Shown here: positions 25,248 to 33,115 of the stretch, piece by piece
How the letters are laid out: the number at the start of each line of letters is the position of its first letter
How positions within the stretch are numbered: the stretch's first letter is position 1
DNA from: UBA4416 sp040389965
GTDB taxonomy: Bacteria; Bacteroidota; Bacteroidia; B-17B0; Aurantibacillaceae
Reading direction: 5' to 3'
Length of the DNA: 64,000 nt
Assembly: GCA_040389965.1 (NCBI GenBank)
Contig: JAZJZF010000018.1
Span: 1 to 64,000 of the forward strand
Program-made: the position numbers and the translations under genes
Notes under the pieces: generated by a model
What the model saw: the letters and a program-made list of their open reading frames with translations, nothing else
Databases searched by the model: none
What the model was told of the DNA's origin: nothing

Positions 25248-26277
25248 AATAGGTCATATAGAAATCGGAGATAACCGCAAACCGTTTATCATTGCAGAAA
25301 TGAGCGGTAATCATAATCAATCTCTGGACAGGGCTTTAGAGCTGGTAGATGCTGCGGCAGCAGCGGGTGCCCACGCCCTTAAACTTCAAACGTATACGGC
25401 TGATACCATTACAATGAAAGGCGCATTTACTATTTCGGATGAAAACTCTTTGTGGAATGGAAAAGAACTGCACGACCTTTATAAAATGGCTTATACGCCA
25501 TGGGAATGGCATGAGCCTATTTTTAACCGTGCCAAAGAAAAAGGAATGCTGGCTTTTAGCTCACCTTTTGATGAATCGTCGGTTGATTTTCTGGAAAGCT
25601 TAAATGTTCCTGCGTACAAAATTGCCTCCTTTGAAAACACGCACCATCCTTTACTTAAAAAAGTTGCCAAAACGGGTAAACCCGTTATTGTTTCCACGGG
25701 TGTTTCTACTTTGCAGGATATTGAAGAAAGTGTGGCAGTTCTTAAAGCAAATGGTTGCGAACAGTTAATCCTCTTAAAATGCACAAGCACCTATCCGGCT
25801 ACTCCGGAAAATACAAATCTCAATACAATTCCTGAATTACATAAACTATTTAATTGTACAATAGGCCTTTCTGATCATACAATGGGGATAGGAGCTTCTG
25901 TTGCCGCAGTAGCATTAGGAGCAAGGGTTATTGAAAAACACTTTACTTTGCGTAGAGCAGATGGCGGGGTGGATAGCGCTTTCTCGTTAGAACCGGAAGA
26001 GTTAAAAAGTCTGGTAGTTGAAACAGAAAGAGCCTTTCTGTCGCTTGGAAAAGTATTTATAGGCATACAGGAAGCAGAAAAAGCATCCCTGCAATTTAAG
26101 CGCTCTATCTATATATCGGAAGATCTGAAAGCGGGGGACGTTATCACTGAAAATAATATCAGGGTTATCAGGCCTGCTTTAGGTATTGCGCCAAAATATT
26201 ACGATAGCGTATTAGGGAAAAAAGCAAAAACAGATCTCAAAAAGGGTAAGCCCTTAAGCTTTGATGACCTGGTATAA
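25234..26277 (+). CDS. pseI: PseI, pseudaminic acid synthase
   Basis: NeuB-family synthase of 347 residues that condenses 2,4-diacetamido-2,4,6-trideoxy-L-altrose with phosphoenolpyruvate. N-terminal F-I-I-A-E-M-S-G-N-H-N-Q-S is the typical PseI motif; the TIM barrel continues with L-K-L-Q-T-Y-T-A-D-T, P-A-Y-K-I-A-S-F-E, and G-L-S-D-H-T-M-G; a C-terminal antifreeze-like SAF domain covers about 285-345 (R-S-I-Y-I-S-E-D-L-K-A-G-D). It is complete, so the pathway does not depend on the broken NeuB-like domain upstream for the condensation step. Overlaps the PseG-PseH gene by 14 bases. Confidence 0.95.
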   Translation: MQMFKIGHIEIGDNRKPFIIAEMSGNHNQSLDRALELVDAAAAAGAHALKLQTYTADTITMKGAFTISDENSLWNGKELHDLYKMAYTPWEWHEPIFNRAKEKGMLAFSSPFDESSVDFLESLNVPAYKIASFENTHHPLLKKVAKTGKPVIVSTGVSTLQDIEESVAVLKANGCEQLILLKCTSTYPATPENTNLNTIPELHKLFNCTIGLSDHTMGIGASVAAVALGARVIEKHFTLRRADGGVDSAFSLEPEELKSLVVETERAFLSLGKVFIGIQEAEKASLQFKRSIYISEDLKAGDVITENNIRVIRPALGIAPKYYDSVLGKKAKTDLKKGKPLSFDDLV

Positions 26278-26279
26278 AA

Positions 26280-27605
26280 ATGCCTGATTACTTAAAATTA
26301 GTTTGGCACTACAATCTGGCATTCCTGAAAGTTATTTTTAGGATGTCGTTATCTGAGTCAGTTTATGATTATAGTTTAACGAATCTCATCGAACATCAAA
26401 CGTTTCGATTTCCAAAAGCTTCTACAAATGACTTTTTTATTAGTCTGAAGATTTATAAAATGCTTTTTGTAGCTCAGTTTAAAAAGCAAAAAATAGTTAC
26501 GAATAACATTAGTTCTTTTTCCGCTATTTTTGATTCCGATTTAAACAATGTGCCCTTAAGGGAAAATTATATTACAAGGCTTAGCGGAGAAGCCCCTAAA
26601 CTGGTTATTGCAAGGGAAGAGCTAAAAAAAAGCGTAACTGTTTTTTGTTCTTTATTAAACTTGTTTTTCTTTTTGATAAGCCTGCCTTGTGTGTTTTTGA
26701 TTTCTGTTTTTTCTAAAAATAAACTCAGAGCGCCACTTCACATTTTAAATCTAATTGAAGCTTTACATCTTTTAACCATTTTAAAAAAGAACCGGATCAA
26801 TAAGCTTCATTTTTTTAATATCTATGAGCACGATGCCAATCTGCTTGCCTATAGCATCTCTAAGTCAGGCATATATGTTAATAAAATTCCATCAGAAGTG
26901 CCTCTTTCTTTTTGGAATAAAATAATCGTTGCTGATTCATTGAGCTTTTGCTTTCGTTACCAACACGACGAATACAAAGAATATAAGTCTACTATGTTTG
27001 TTAAAGAAACGAATGATTGGGTTCCTGAAATCAGTTATAATCTTGAACCTTTTTATAGATCTACTTTTCCTAAAATAGCTGAAAAAACCATCGGATTTTA
27101 TTCGAGCGGCATGTGGCTAAGAAAAAAACTTGGTAGAATTGAAACGGGAAACAAGGATTATGAAAATGAATTAAATTTGTTAGAAGTCTTATTAAACTTT
27201 GTGAAAGAGCGAAATGCTTATACATTAAAAGTGTTTTTACATCCTTTAGAAAAAAAACATTTGCAGCAAACAAAGGAATATTACAATACTATTTCAACTT
27301 CCATTGTCCTTGCAGATGTTAATATTGCGAATGCTGAACAATTTTATAACGCGGACGTGGCTGTAACGCTTGTTTCAACACTGGCTTACGAAAGATTATT
27401 CTGGGGTTTTAAAACGATTGTATACCCCGTGGCATATAGTAATTTTCCTATAAAAGAGTCTTCTTTCAGAAATGTTTGCGCATTAAGTGAAACGGAACTG
27501 AAAGAAAAAATACATATTGCCCTCGAGCAAACGACCGAAGATTTTTTTAAAAATAATAATATTGAAAATTACCGTTACAATAACTATAAAACATTTAATT
27601 CTTAG
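26280..27605 (+). CDS. Unknown protein, candidate nonulosonate transferase
   Basis: A 441-residue protein I do not recognise. Residues about 118-145 form a strongly hydrophobic stretch (C-S-L-L-N-L-F-F-F-L-I-S-L-P-C-V-F-L-I-S), possibly a membrane hairpin. The C-terminal half looks like a GT-B donor domain: I-G-F-Y-S-S-G-M-W-L-R near 274-284, L-K-V-F-L-H-P-L-E near 317-325, and A-D-V-A-V-T-L-V-S-T-L-A-Y-E-R near 357-371, a layout reminiscent of sialyl/polysialyltransferase-type enzymes. It lies two bases after pseI and just before a nonulosonate anomerase, so transfer of the CMP-activated sugar is a reasonable guess. No enzyme activity should be assigned without structure comparison. Confidence 0.6.
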   Translation: MPDYLKLVWHYNLAFLKVIFRMSLSESVYDYSLTNLIEHQTFRFPKASTNDFFISLKIYKMLFVAQFKKQKIVTNNISSFSAIFDSDLNNVPLRENYITRLSGEAPKLVIAREELKKSVTVFCSLLNLFFFLISLPCVFLISVFSKNKLRAPLHILNLIEALHLLTILKKNRINKLHFFNIYEHDANLLAYSISKSGIYVNKIPSEVPLSFWNKIIVADSLSFCFRYQHDEYKEYKSTMFVKETNDWVPEISYNLEPFYRSTFPKIAEKTIGFYSSGMWLRKKLGRIETGNKDYENELNLLEVLLNFVKERNAYTLKVFLHPLEKKHLQQTKEYYNTISTSIVLADVNIANAEQFYNADVAVTLVSTLAYERLFWGFKTIVYPVAYSNFPIKESSFRNVCALSETELKEKIHIALEQTTEDFFKNNNIENYRYNNYKTFNS

Positions 27606-27608
27606 ACA

Positions 27609-28055
27609 ATGATTCTGGATCACATAAAAAATGCGCCTTTTTATTTTTCATTAAATCCTTACTTCAAAACTGTATTTGAACACCTTCAAAAAGCAGAACT
27701 GAAAGACTTTGAGAACAAAAAAACGGATATCAATGAAAATGCTTTTCTTCTTTATTTTGATACAGAAGGAAAAGGAAAGGAACAGGTTAAGTTAGAATGC
27801 CATCAGAAGTATCTGGATATTCATTATGTTATAAAAGGAAATGACCTCGTAGGATATAAAGAAACGTCTTTTTGCACAGCTATAGCTACAGATGGCATGG
27901 AGAAAGACGATTACAGGCTATTCAACGACAAGCCTGTATCAGAAATAAATATTCCGGAAGACTATTTTATGATTGTATTTCCCGGCGATGCGCATGCACC
28001 GTTAATGGGGACAGGTAAATTTCTGAAAATTGTTGCTAAAGTAAAAGTTCAATAA
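27609..28055 (+). CDS. YhcH/NanQ-like sugar anomerase
   Basis: A 148-residue single-domain protein of the YhcH/YjgK/YiaL (DUF386) family, the normal length. Conserved features are the H-Q-K-Y-L-D-I-H-Y-V-I-K-G segment near 73-85 and the late F-P-G-D-A-H-A-P near 128-135 that contributes metal-binding histidine(s) in this cupin-like fold. E. coli YhcH (NanQ) interconverts sialic acid anomers. Here, directly after the Pse genes, it may act on pseudaminic acid or its synthesis intermediates, which would be a biosynthetic rather than catabolic setting. Spacing to neighbours is 3 bases on both sides. Confidence 0.88.
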   Translation: MILDHIKNAPFYFSLNPYFKTVFEHLQKAELKDFENKKTDINENAFLLYFDTEGKGKEQVKLECHQKYLDIHYVIKGNDLVGYKETSFCTAIATDGMEKDDYRLFNDKPVSEINIPEDYFMIVFPGDAHAPLMGTGKFLKIVAKVKVQ

Positions 28056-28058
28056 TTT

Positions 28059-29879
28059 ATGTGCGGACTTTCGGTATTATATAACAAAAACTATATTTCA
28101 GATAGTGCATTCAAAGAATTTCAGGATTCGTTGCGTTTAATTAGTCATCGGGGTCCCGATAGCGATGGCATGTCTGCTCATAACGTTAAAGAAAATAAAA
28201 GTCGTGGATATTCTAAATTACCCGAAGTAAATTATAACTCCGAATTGACAGCTGATCTTTTATTAGGTCACAAACGGTTAAGCATATTGGATGTATCTGA
28301 AGCGGGGCACCAGCCTTTTGATTATCTGCATTATAGTATGGTATTTAATGGAGAGATTTATAACTACATCGAAATAAGAAAAGAATTACAGGCACTGGGT
28401 TATACATTCCTTACTCAAACAGATACAGAGGTTATAATTGCGGCTTATGATGCATGGAAAGAAATGTGTCTGCCAAAGTTTAATGGAATGTTCTCGTTTA
28501 TTATTTATAATGCCAAAGAGCACAATCTCTTTATCGCCAATGACAGATTTGGAGTAAAGCCTCTGTATTATTATAAAGATCCGGCCAGGTTGATTTTAAC
28601 TTCAGAGGTAAAACAATTTTATGCTTATAATTTAAATCTAACACTGAATACTGAGACGGTTAATACATTCCTGGACAAAGCTTATATCGATTATGATGAA
28701 CAAACTTTTTTTAAAGAAGTAAGACGTTTTCCAAAAGCCCATTTTTGCTATGTGGATCTGAACACGGATTTAAAAGATCTTAATTTTGTTTCTTATTACT
28801 CTTTAAAGACCATTCAAACAGCTCACTCCAATACAGTTGAGGAATTTAATGCTTTATTTACGGATGCTGTAAAATTAAGAATGCGAAGTGACGTTCCCAT
28901 AGGATTTGCTTCATCAGGAGGGCTGGATTCTAGCTCTATTCTTTATAAGGCCTATGGATTATTGAAAAAAGAAGGTAAAGAATTAAATATTAAAACTTTT
29001 TCGGCAATCTTTCCGGGGCTTTCAGGGGATGAATCTGAATTCATAAAATATATAGAGAATGATCTTAAGATCCGCTCTTTTTATGTAAACCCGCTGGAAT
29101 TATTTTCGGTAAATGATTTTGAAGATCATATCCGACACCAGGATATGCCCGTTGCTTCCACATCTTATTATGCAGAATGGTGTGTGGCGCGACTCGTTAG
29201 GAACAATGATGTGAAAGTATTATTGATAGGGCAGGGTGGAGATGAATTACTGGCAGGATACCATCATCATTTTTACAGATATTGCCGGCAGCTTATTTTG
29301 CAAGGAAAACTAAGAAAATACTTGACTTCTCTTAAATCTTTTTGTGAATTAAAATCATTGGATAAAAATAAACTACACAAGCAGATTATAAACGAGGTTA
29401 AATACGCTGTTAAAATTAAATTAGGATTAAAAGACATGCATCATGCCCTGGAAACTCATTGGAATAGTGCTAATAAACTCATTGACCTTTTAAAAATTGA
29501 TTTTTCTGAGACCATGTTGCCTACCTATCTAAGATCAGATGACAGAGATTCTATGGCATTTGGATTAGAAACCAGGCATCCCTTTTTGGATTACCGTTTG
29601 GTAGATTTTTGTTTTTCGTTGCCTGACGAAGTGAAAATTAAAGATGGCTGGCAAAAATCGTTATTGAGAGAAGCAATGACTGAATTGCCCGATACGATTA
29701 GATATAGAAAGGATAAAAAAGGTTACACAACACCACAGCAGGTGTGGATCGAAAAAAATAAAATGCAATTCAACGAATATTTAAACCATATTCCTGAACA
29801 GTATAAAAATAAAAGTACTGCTGATCCCTTTTTAAATTATGCTTTTGGAGCCTGGTGTAAAGTCAATAATATTAAATAA
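28059..29879 (+). CDS. Asparagine-synthetase-like amidotransferase 3
   Basis: Third AsnB-type protein, 606 residues. Cys2 (MCGLSV), S-H-R-G-P-D-S-D-G, G-H-K-R-L-S-I-L-D, the intact glutamine site F-N-G-E-I-Y-N-Y and T-D-T-E-V define the glutaminase domain, with an insertion of about 20 residues between RGPD and GHKR. The synthetase domain has the loop S-S-G-G-L-D-S-S-S near 287-295 and G-Q-G-G-D-E-L-L-A-G-Y. It closes the tightly packed part of the locus; the following gene has its own promoter-like box. Likely amidates a carboxyl group of a sugar in the polymer or, less probably, of a nonulosonate. Confidence 0.88.
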   Translation: MCGLSVLYNKNYISDSAFKEFQDSLRLISHRGPDSDGMSAHNVKENKSRGYSKLPEVNYNSELTADLLLGHKRLSILDVSEAGHQPFDYLHYSMVFNGEIYNYIEIRKELQALGYTFLTQTDTEVIIAAYDAWKEMCLPKFNGMFSFIIYNAKEHNLFIANDRFGVKPLYYYKDPARLILTSEVKQFYAYNLNLTLNTETVNTFLDKAYIDYDEQTFFKEVRRFPKAHFCYVDLNTDLKDLNFVSYYSLKTIQTAHSNTVEEFNALFTDAVKLRMRSDVPIGFASSGGLDSSSILYKAYGLLKKEGKELNIKTFSAIFPGLSGDESEFIKYIENDLKIRSFYVNPLELFSVNDFEDHIRHQDMPVASTSYYAEWCVARLVRNNDVKVLLIGQGGDELLAGYHHHFYRYCRQLILQGKLRKYLTSLKSFCELKSLDKNKLHKQIINEVKYAVKIKLGLKDMHHALETHWNSANKLIDLLKIDFSETMLPTYLRSDDRDSMAFGLETRHPFLDYRLVDFCFSLPDEVKIKDGWQKSLLREAMTELPDTIRYRKDKKGYTTPQQVWIEKNKMQFNEYLNHIPEQYKNKSTADPFLNYAFGAWCKVNNIK

Positions 29880-29896
29880 ACTGTATAATATTATAC

Positions 29897-29904
29897 TAAA
29901 TTTG
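29897..29904 (+). promoter_or_regulatory. TAnnTTTG promoter box before the WecE-like gene
   Basis: TAAATTTG matches the Bacteroidota -7 consensus TAnnTTTG and ends 11 bases before the next ATG. No good -33 TTTG is found at the usual spacing. It suggests an internal promoter giving the last gene of the locus separate expression. Confidence 0.4.
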
Positions 29905-29915
29905 CTTTGTAGGCA

Positions 29916-31064
29916 ATGAACAAACCCATTATATTTAATAAACCTTACATTACGGGTAACGAACTAAAATACGTTACTGAAGTAACTGTTTCCGGGAAAT
30001 TATCAGGAGGAGGCAAATTTACTAAATGGTGCACGGGTTTTTTTGAAGAAAAATATAATATTAAAAAAGCGTTTTTAACTACATCCTGCACTGATGCTTT
30101 AGAAATGGCATCTCTTCTGCTTGATATAAAACCCGGTGATGAAGTTATAGCACCGGCATATACGTACGTTTCAACAGCAAATGCTTTTGTGTTACGCGGT
30201 GCCAAAATTTTATTTGCGGATAGTAATCCGCTAAATCCAAATATAGATGCTGATAGCATTGAAAAATTAATCAGTCCACGCACCAAAGTCATCATTGCGG
30301 TTCATTATGCAGGTATTGCCTGCGATATGGATAAAATTATGGGCATTGCAAAAGCCCATAACCTTTATGTAGTGGAAGACGCAGCCCAGGCAGTTGATAG
30401 CTATTACAAAGGAAAAGCTTTGGGTTCTATAGGGCATATTGGGGCTATTTCTTTTCACGAAACAAAAAATGTAATTTCCGGCGAAGGCGGCTTAATGACA
30501 ATTAATGACGATCAGTTTTATAAGCGTGCAGAAATTATAAGCGAAAAAGGAACCAATAAATCTTCCTTTATGAGAGGAGAAATCAATAATTATGAATGGG
30601 TTGATATTGGTTCTTCCTTTTTGGCTTCAGAAATCACGGCAGCCTTTTTAAGAGCTCAGCTCGAAAGCATGGAATCAATTCAAAAGGTACGCAAAAAGCT
30701 TTGGGATTTGTATTACTCAGAATTAAACGCTGCAGAAAAAAATGGGTTTTTAAAACGCCCCTTCATCCCTGAATATGCGGAACACAATGCGCATATTTTT
30801 TATATAGTATTAAATAGTTCCAAAGAAAGAATGGCTCTGATACAGCATCTGAAAAGTAAAAATATCAGTGCTGTGTTTCATTTCTTATCCTTAAACAAAA
30901 GTCACTTCTACAAAAATCAAGGAACAATAGATTTGACAAATTCAGATAGATACACAGATTGCTTATTGAGGCTTCCTATGTATTATGAACTTACGAAAGA
31001 AGAGATCGTTTACATTTGCGAACAAATCAACTCTTTTTTTGAGAATAACGAGAGACTTAGTTAG
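29916..31064 (+). CDS. wecE: WecE/RffA-like dTDP-4-keto-6-deoxyglucose aminotransferase
   Basis: DegT-family aminotransferase of 382 residues with the WecE/RffA subtype pattern: N-K-P-x-x-x-G-N-E at the start, L-T-T-S-C-T-D-A-L-E-M-A-S-L-L-L, A-P-A-Y-T-Y-V-S-T-A-N-A-F, E-D-A-A-Q-A-V near 153, and the PLP lysine in S-F-H-E-T-K-N-V-I-S-G-E-G-G. WecE makes dTDP-4-amino-4,6-dideoxygalactose (Fuc4N). The dTDP-sugar genes rmlA/rmlB needed for its substrate are not in the window. The stop overlaps the end of the opposing purF by 4 bases, so the locus ends without any intergenic terminator. Confidence 0.88.
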   Translation: MNKPIIFNKPYITGNELKYVTEVTVSGKLSGGGKFTKWCTGFFEEKYNIKKAFLTTSCTDALEMASLLLDIKPGDEVIAPAYTYVSTANAFVLRGAKILFADSNPLNPNIDADSIEKLISPRTKVIIAVHYAGIACDMDKIMGIAKAHNLYVVEDAAQAVDSYYKGKALGSIGHIGAISFHETKNVISGEGGLMTINDDQFYKRAEIISEKGTNKSSFMRGEINNYEWVDIGSSFLASEITAAFLRAQLESMESIQKVRKKLWDLYYSELNAAEKNGFLKRPFIPEYAEHNAHIFYIVLNSSKERMALIQHLKSKNISAVFHFLSLNKSHFYKNQGTIDLTNSDRYTDCLLRLPMYYELTKEEIVYICEQINSFFENNERLS

Positions 31065-32962
31065 TAAGCCCTTTCGTTGTTACCTTCCATATAATTTACA
31101 AACGATTTATTAGCTACCTTATTTCCGCCGGGAGTAGGGTAATTGCCTGTAAAGTACCAATCGCCAAGGTTATGAGGGCATGATTGATGCAAGCCTTCAA
31201 TGGTTTGGTAAATGATTTTTAATTCCGCTTTTAAATCGGCAGGACGAATCAACTCGGCAATTTTTTGCGAGATCTCTTCATTGGTAAACGTTCTGTAAAT
31301 TTCCTGCACAACATTTATCTGTTCCTCTTTTGGTTTAAGCAATTCTGCTTTTGCCTTTTCATATAAATTATTGAGTAGGTTTTCTTTTCCTGTTTCTTTA
31401 ATTAAAGAAATGGCAGCATCAAAGGCAACAAATTTGCCTATTACAGCCATATCAATACCATAACAATCGGGGTAACGAATTTGCGGAGCCGAAGAAATAA
31501 TAATAATTTTTTTAGGATGCAACCTATCAAGGATTCTTAAAATACTTTGTTTTAAAGTGGTACCACGCACAATGCTGTCATCAAGAATAACGAGTGTATC
31601 TACATCTTTTTTTACTGTATCGTAAGTAATATCGTATACTAAATTCACTAAGCTGTCCCTGCTCTCATCATCAGTAATAAAGGTACGTTGCTTGGCATCT
31701 TTAATAATTACTTTATGAATACGAGGGTGGCTCGCCAGTATTTTACTAAGTGCAGGTTCCGAAACGTTAGCTCCCAGTTTTAAAATTTCTGTTGCTTTGG
31801 TTTTATTGATATGTTCATCAATACCTTCTACAAGTCCGCCAAATGCCACTTCGGCAGTATTAGGAATATAACTGAAAACCGTATTGTCGAGGTCATAATC
31901 AATAGCCTTTAACACCTGCGGTACCAAATACCTTCCCAGTTGCTGACGTTCTCTGTATATATCCGCATCATTACCACGGCTAAAATAAATTCTTTCAAAC
32001 GAGCAGGCTTTTTTCTCGAGCGGTTCAATAATTTGTTCTTCCGTAAAAGTTCCGTCTTTTTTAATAATAGCAGCATGTCCCGGTTTCAATTCCCGAACAT
32101 CGTTGATCGGTACGTTAAATACGGTTTGAATCACAGGTCTTTCGCTTGCTACTACTAATACTTCATCATCTTTATAAAGATAGGCGGGCCTTATACCATT
32201 CGGGTCTCTTAGCACAAAAGCATCTCCATGTCCCATCATTCCGGCCATGACATAGCCTCCATCCCATTTTTTGCTACTTTCTATAAGGATAGAAGTCACA
32301 TCAATATTTTTCTGAATTTCTTTAGAGATCTCAAAATTATTTAATCCCTTTTCTTTAAACAGTTTAAACAAGCGGTCATTTTCTTTATCCAGAAAATGCC
32401 CCATCTTTTCCATTACAGTTACTGTATCGGCTTTTACGGTAGGATGTTGCCCTAATTCAATCAAGTGACCAAATAGTTCATCCACGTTTGTTAAGTTAAA
32501 GTTACCTGCTACTAATAGGTTACGAGCCATCCAGTTATTTTGTCTTCTGAAAGGATGGCAGCTTTGTATATTATTGCCACCATAAGTACCGTAACGTAAA
32601 TGCCCTAAAATTAACTCTCCCATAAAGGGAATGTTCTTTTTCTGCCATTCTATATCATTGTAAGCATCCGGATTTTTCTGCTTGGCATTTATGTAAAGGT
32701 CGTTTATCTGGGAAAAAATATCCTGTGTAGCTTTAGGCTGAATGGAGCGCAAACGGTCTATGTAGGTTGTTCCCGGGTCTGCATCAAGTTTTACAGTAGC
32801 TACTCCGGCACCGTCCTGGCCACGGTTTATCATTTTGTCCATCAGCTGGTACATTTTGTGTAAACCGTATCTGCTGCTACCGTATTTTTCTTTGTAAAAA
32901 CTTAATGGTTTTAGTAGTCGGATTAACGCTACACCACATTCGTGTTCAATTTTGTCGCTCAT
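31061..32962 (-). CDS. purF: Amidophosphoribosyltransferase PurF (long Bacteroidota form)
   Basis: First committed enzyme of purine synthesis: makes 5-phosphoribosylamine from PRPP and glutamine. I start at ATG 32962, not the in-frame ATG 15 bases upstream, because a TAnnTTTG box covers the latter. The 633-residue product begins S-D-K-I-E-H-E-C-G, so the class II glutaminase Cys is residue 8 or 9 after a short removable leader. R-G-Q-D-G-A-G-V, H-L-R-Y-G-T-Y-G-G, and the PRPP-binding L-V-I-L-D-D-S-I-V-R-G-T-T are clear. It is longer than the roughly 500-residue E. coli enzyme, with insertions in the glutaminase domain. Convergent overlap with the WecE-like gene is unusual for a housekeeping gene. 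Confidence 0.93.
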   Translation of the reverse strand: MSDKIEHECGVALIRLLKPLSFYKEKYGSSRYGLHKMYQLMDKMINRGQDGAGVATVKLDADPGTTYIDRLRSIQPKATQDIFSQINDLYINAKQKNPDAYNDIEWQKKNIPFMGELILGHLRYGTYGGNNIQSCHPFRRQNNWMARNLLVAGNFNLTNVDELFGHLIELGQHPTVKADTVTVMEKMGHFLDKENDRLFKLFKEKGLNNFEISKEIQKNIDVTSILIESSKKWDGGYVMAGMMGHGDAFVLRDPNGIRPAYLYKDDEVLVVASERPVIQTVFNVPINDVRELKPGHAAIIKKDGTFTEEQIIEPLEKKACSFERIYFSRGNDADIYRERQQLGRYLVPQVLKAIDYDLDNTVFSYIPNTAEVAFGGLVEGIDEHINKTKATEILKLGANVSEPALSKILASHPRIHKVIIKDAKQRTFITDDESRDSLVNLVYDITYDTVKKDVDTLVILDDSIVRGTTLKQSILRILDRLHPKKIIIISSAPQIRYPDCYGIDMAVIGKFVAFDAAISLIKETGKENLLNNLYEKAKAELLKPKEEQINVVQEIYRTFTNEEISQKIAELIRPADLKAELKIIYQTIEGLHQSCPHNLGDWYFTGNYPTPGGNKVANKSFVNYMEGNNERAY

Positions 32963-32974
32963 AATTTCAGAGTA

Positions 32975-32982
32975 CAAATTTA
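32975..32982 (-). promoter_or_regulatory. TAnnTTTG promoter box of purF
   Basis: Read on the minus strand this is TAAATTTG, a full match to the -7 consensus, ending 12 bases before the ATG at 32962. No TTTG at the expected -33 distance. It implies a very short leader and fixes the purF start. Confidence 0.45.
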
Positions 32983-33115
32983 CTATTAAGTTATGGTTAT
33001 TGCCATATTTTGCACCTGTTTTTAGAGAGTAGATTTGAAAATCCCATTTTGCGTTAAATTATATGATTATTTAACATAAAATAATTGTATATTTATTATT
33101 ATCAAATAGTTAAGT

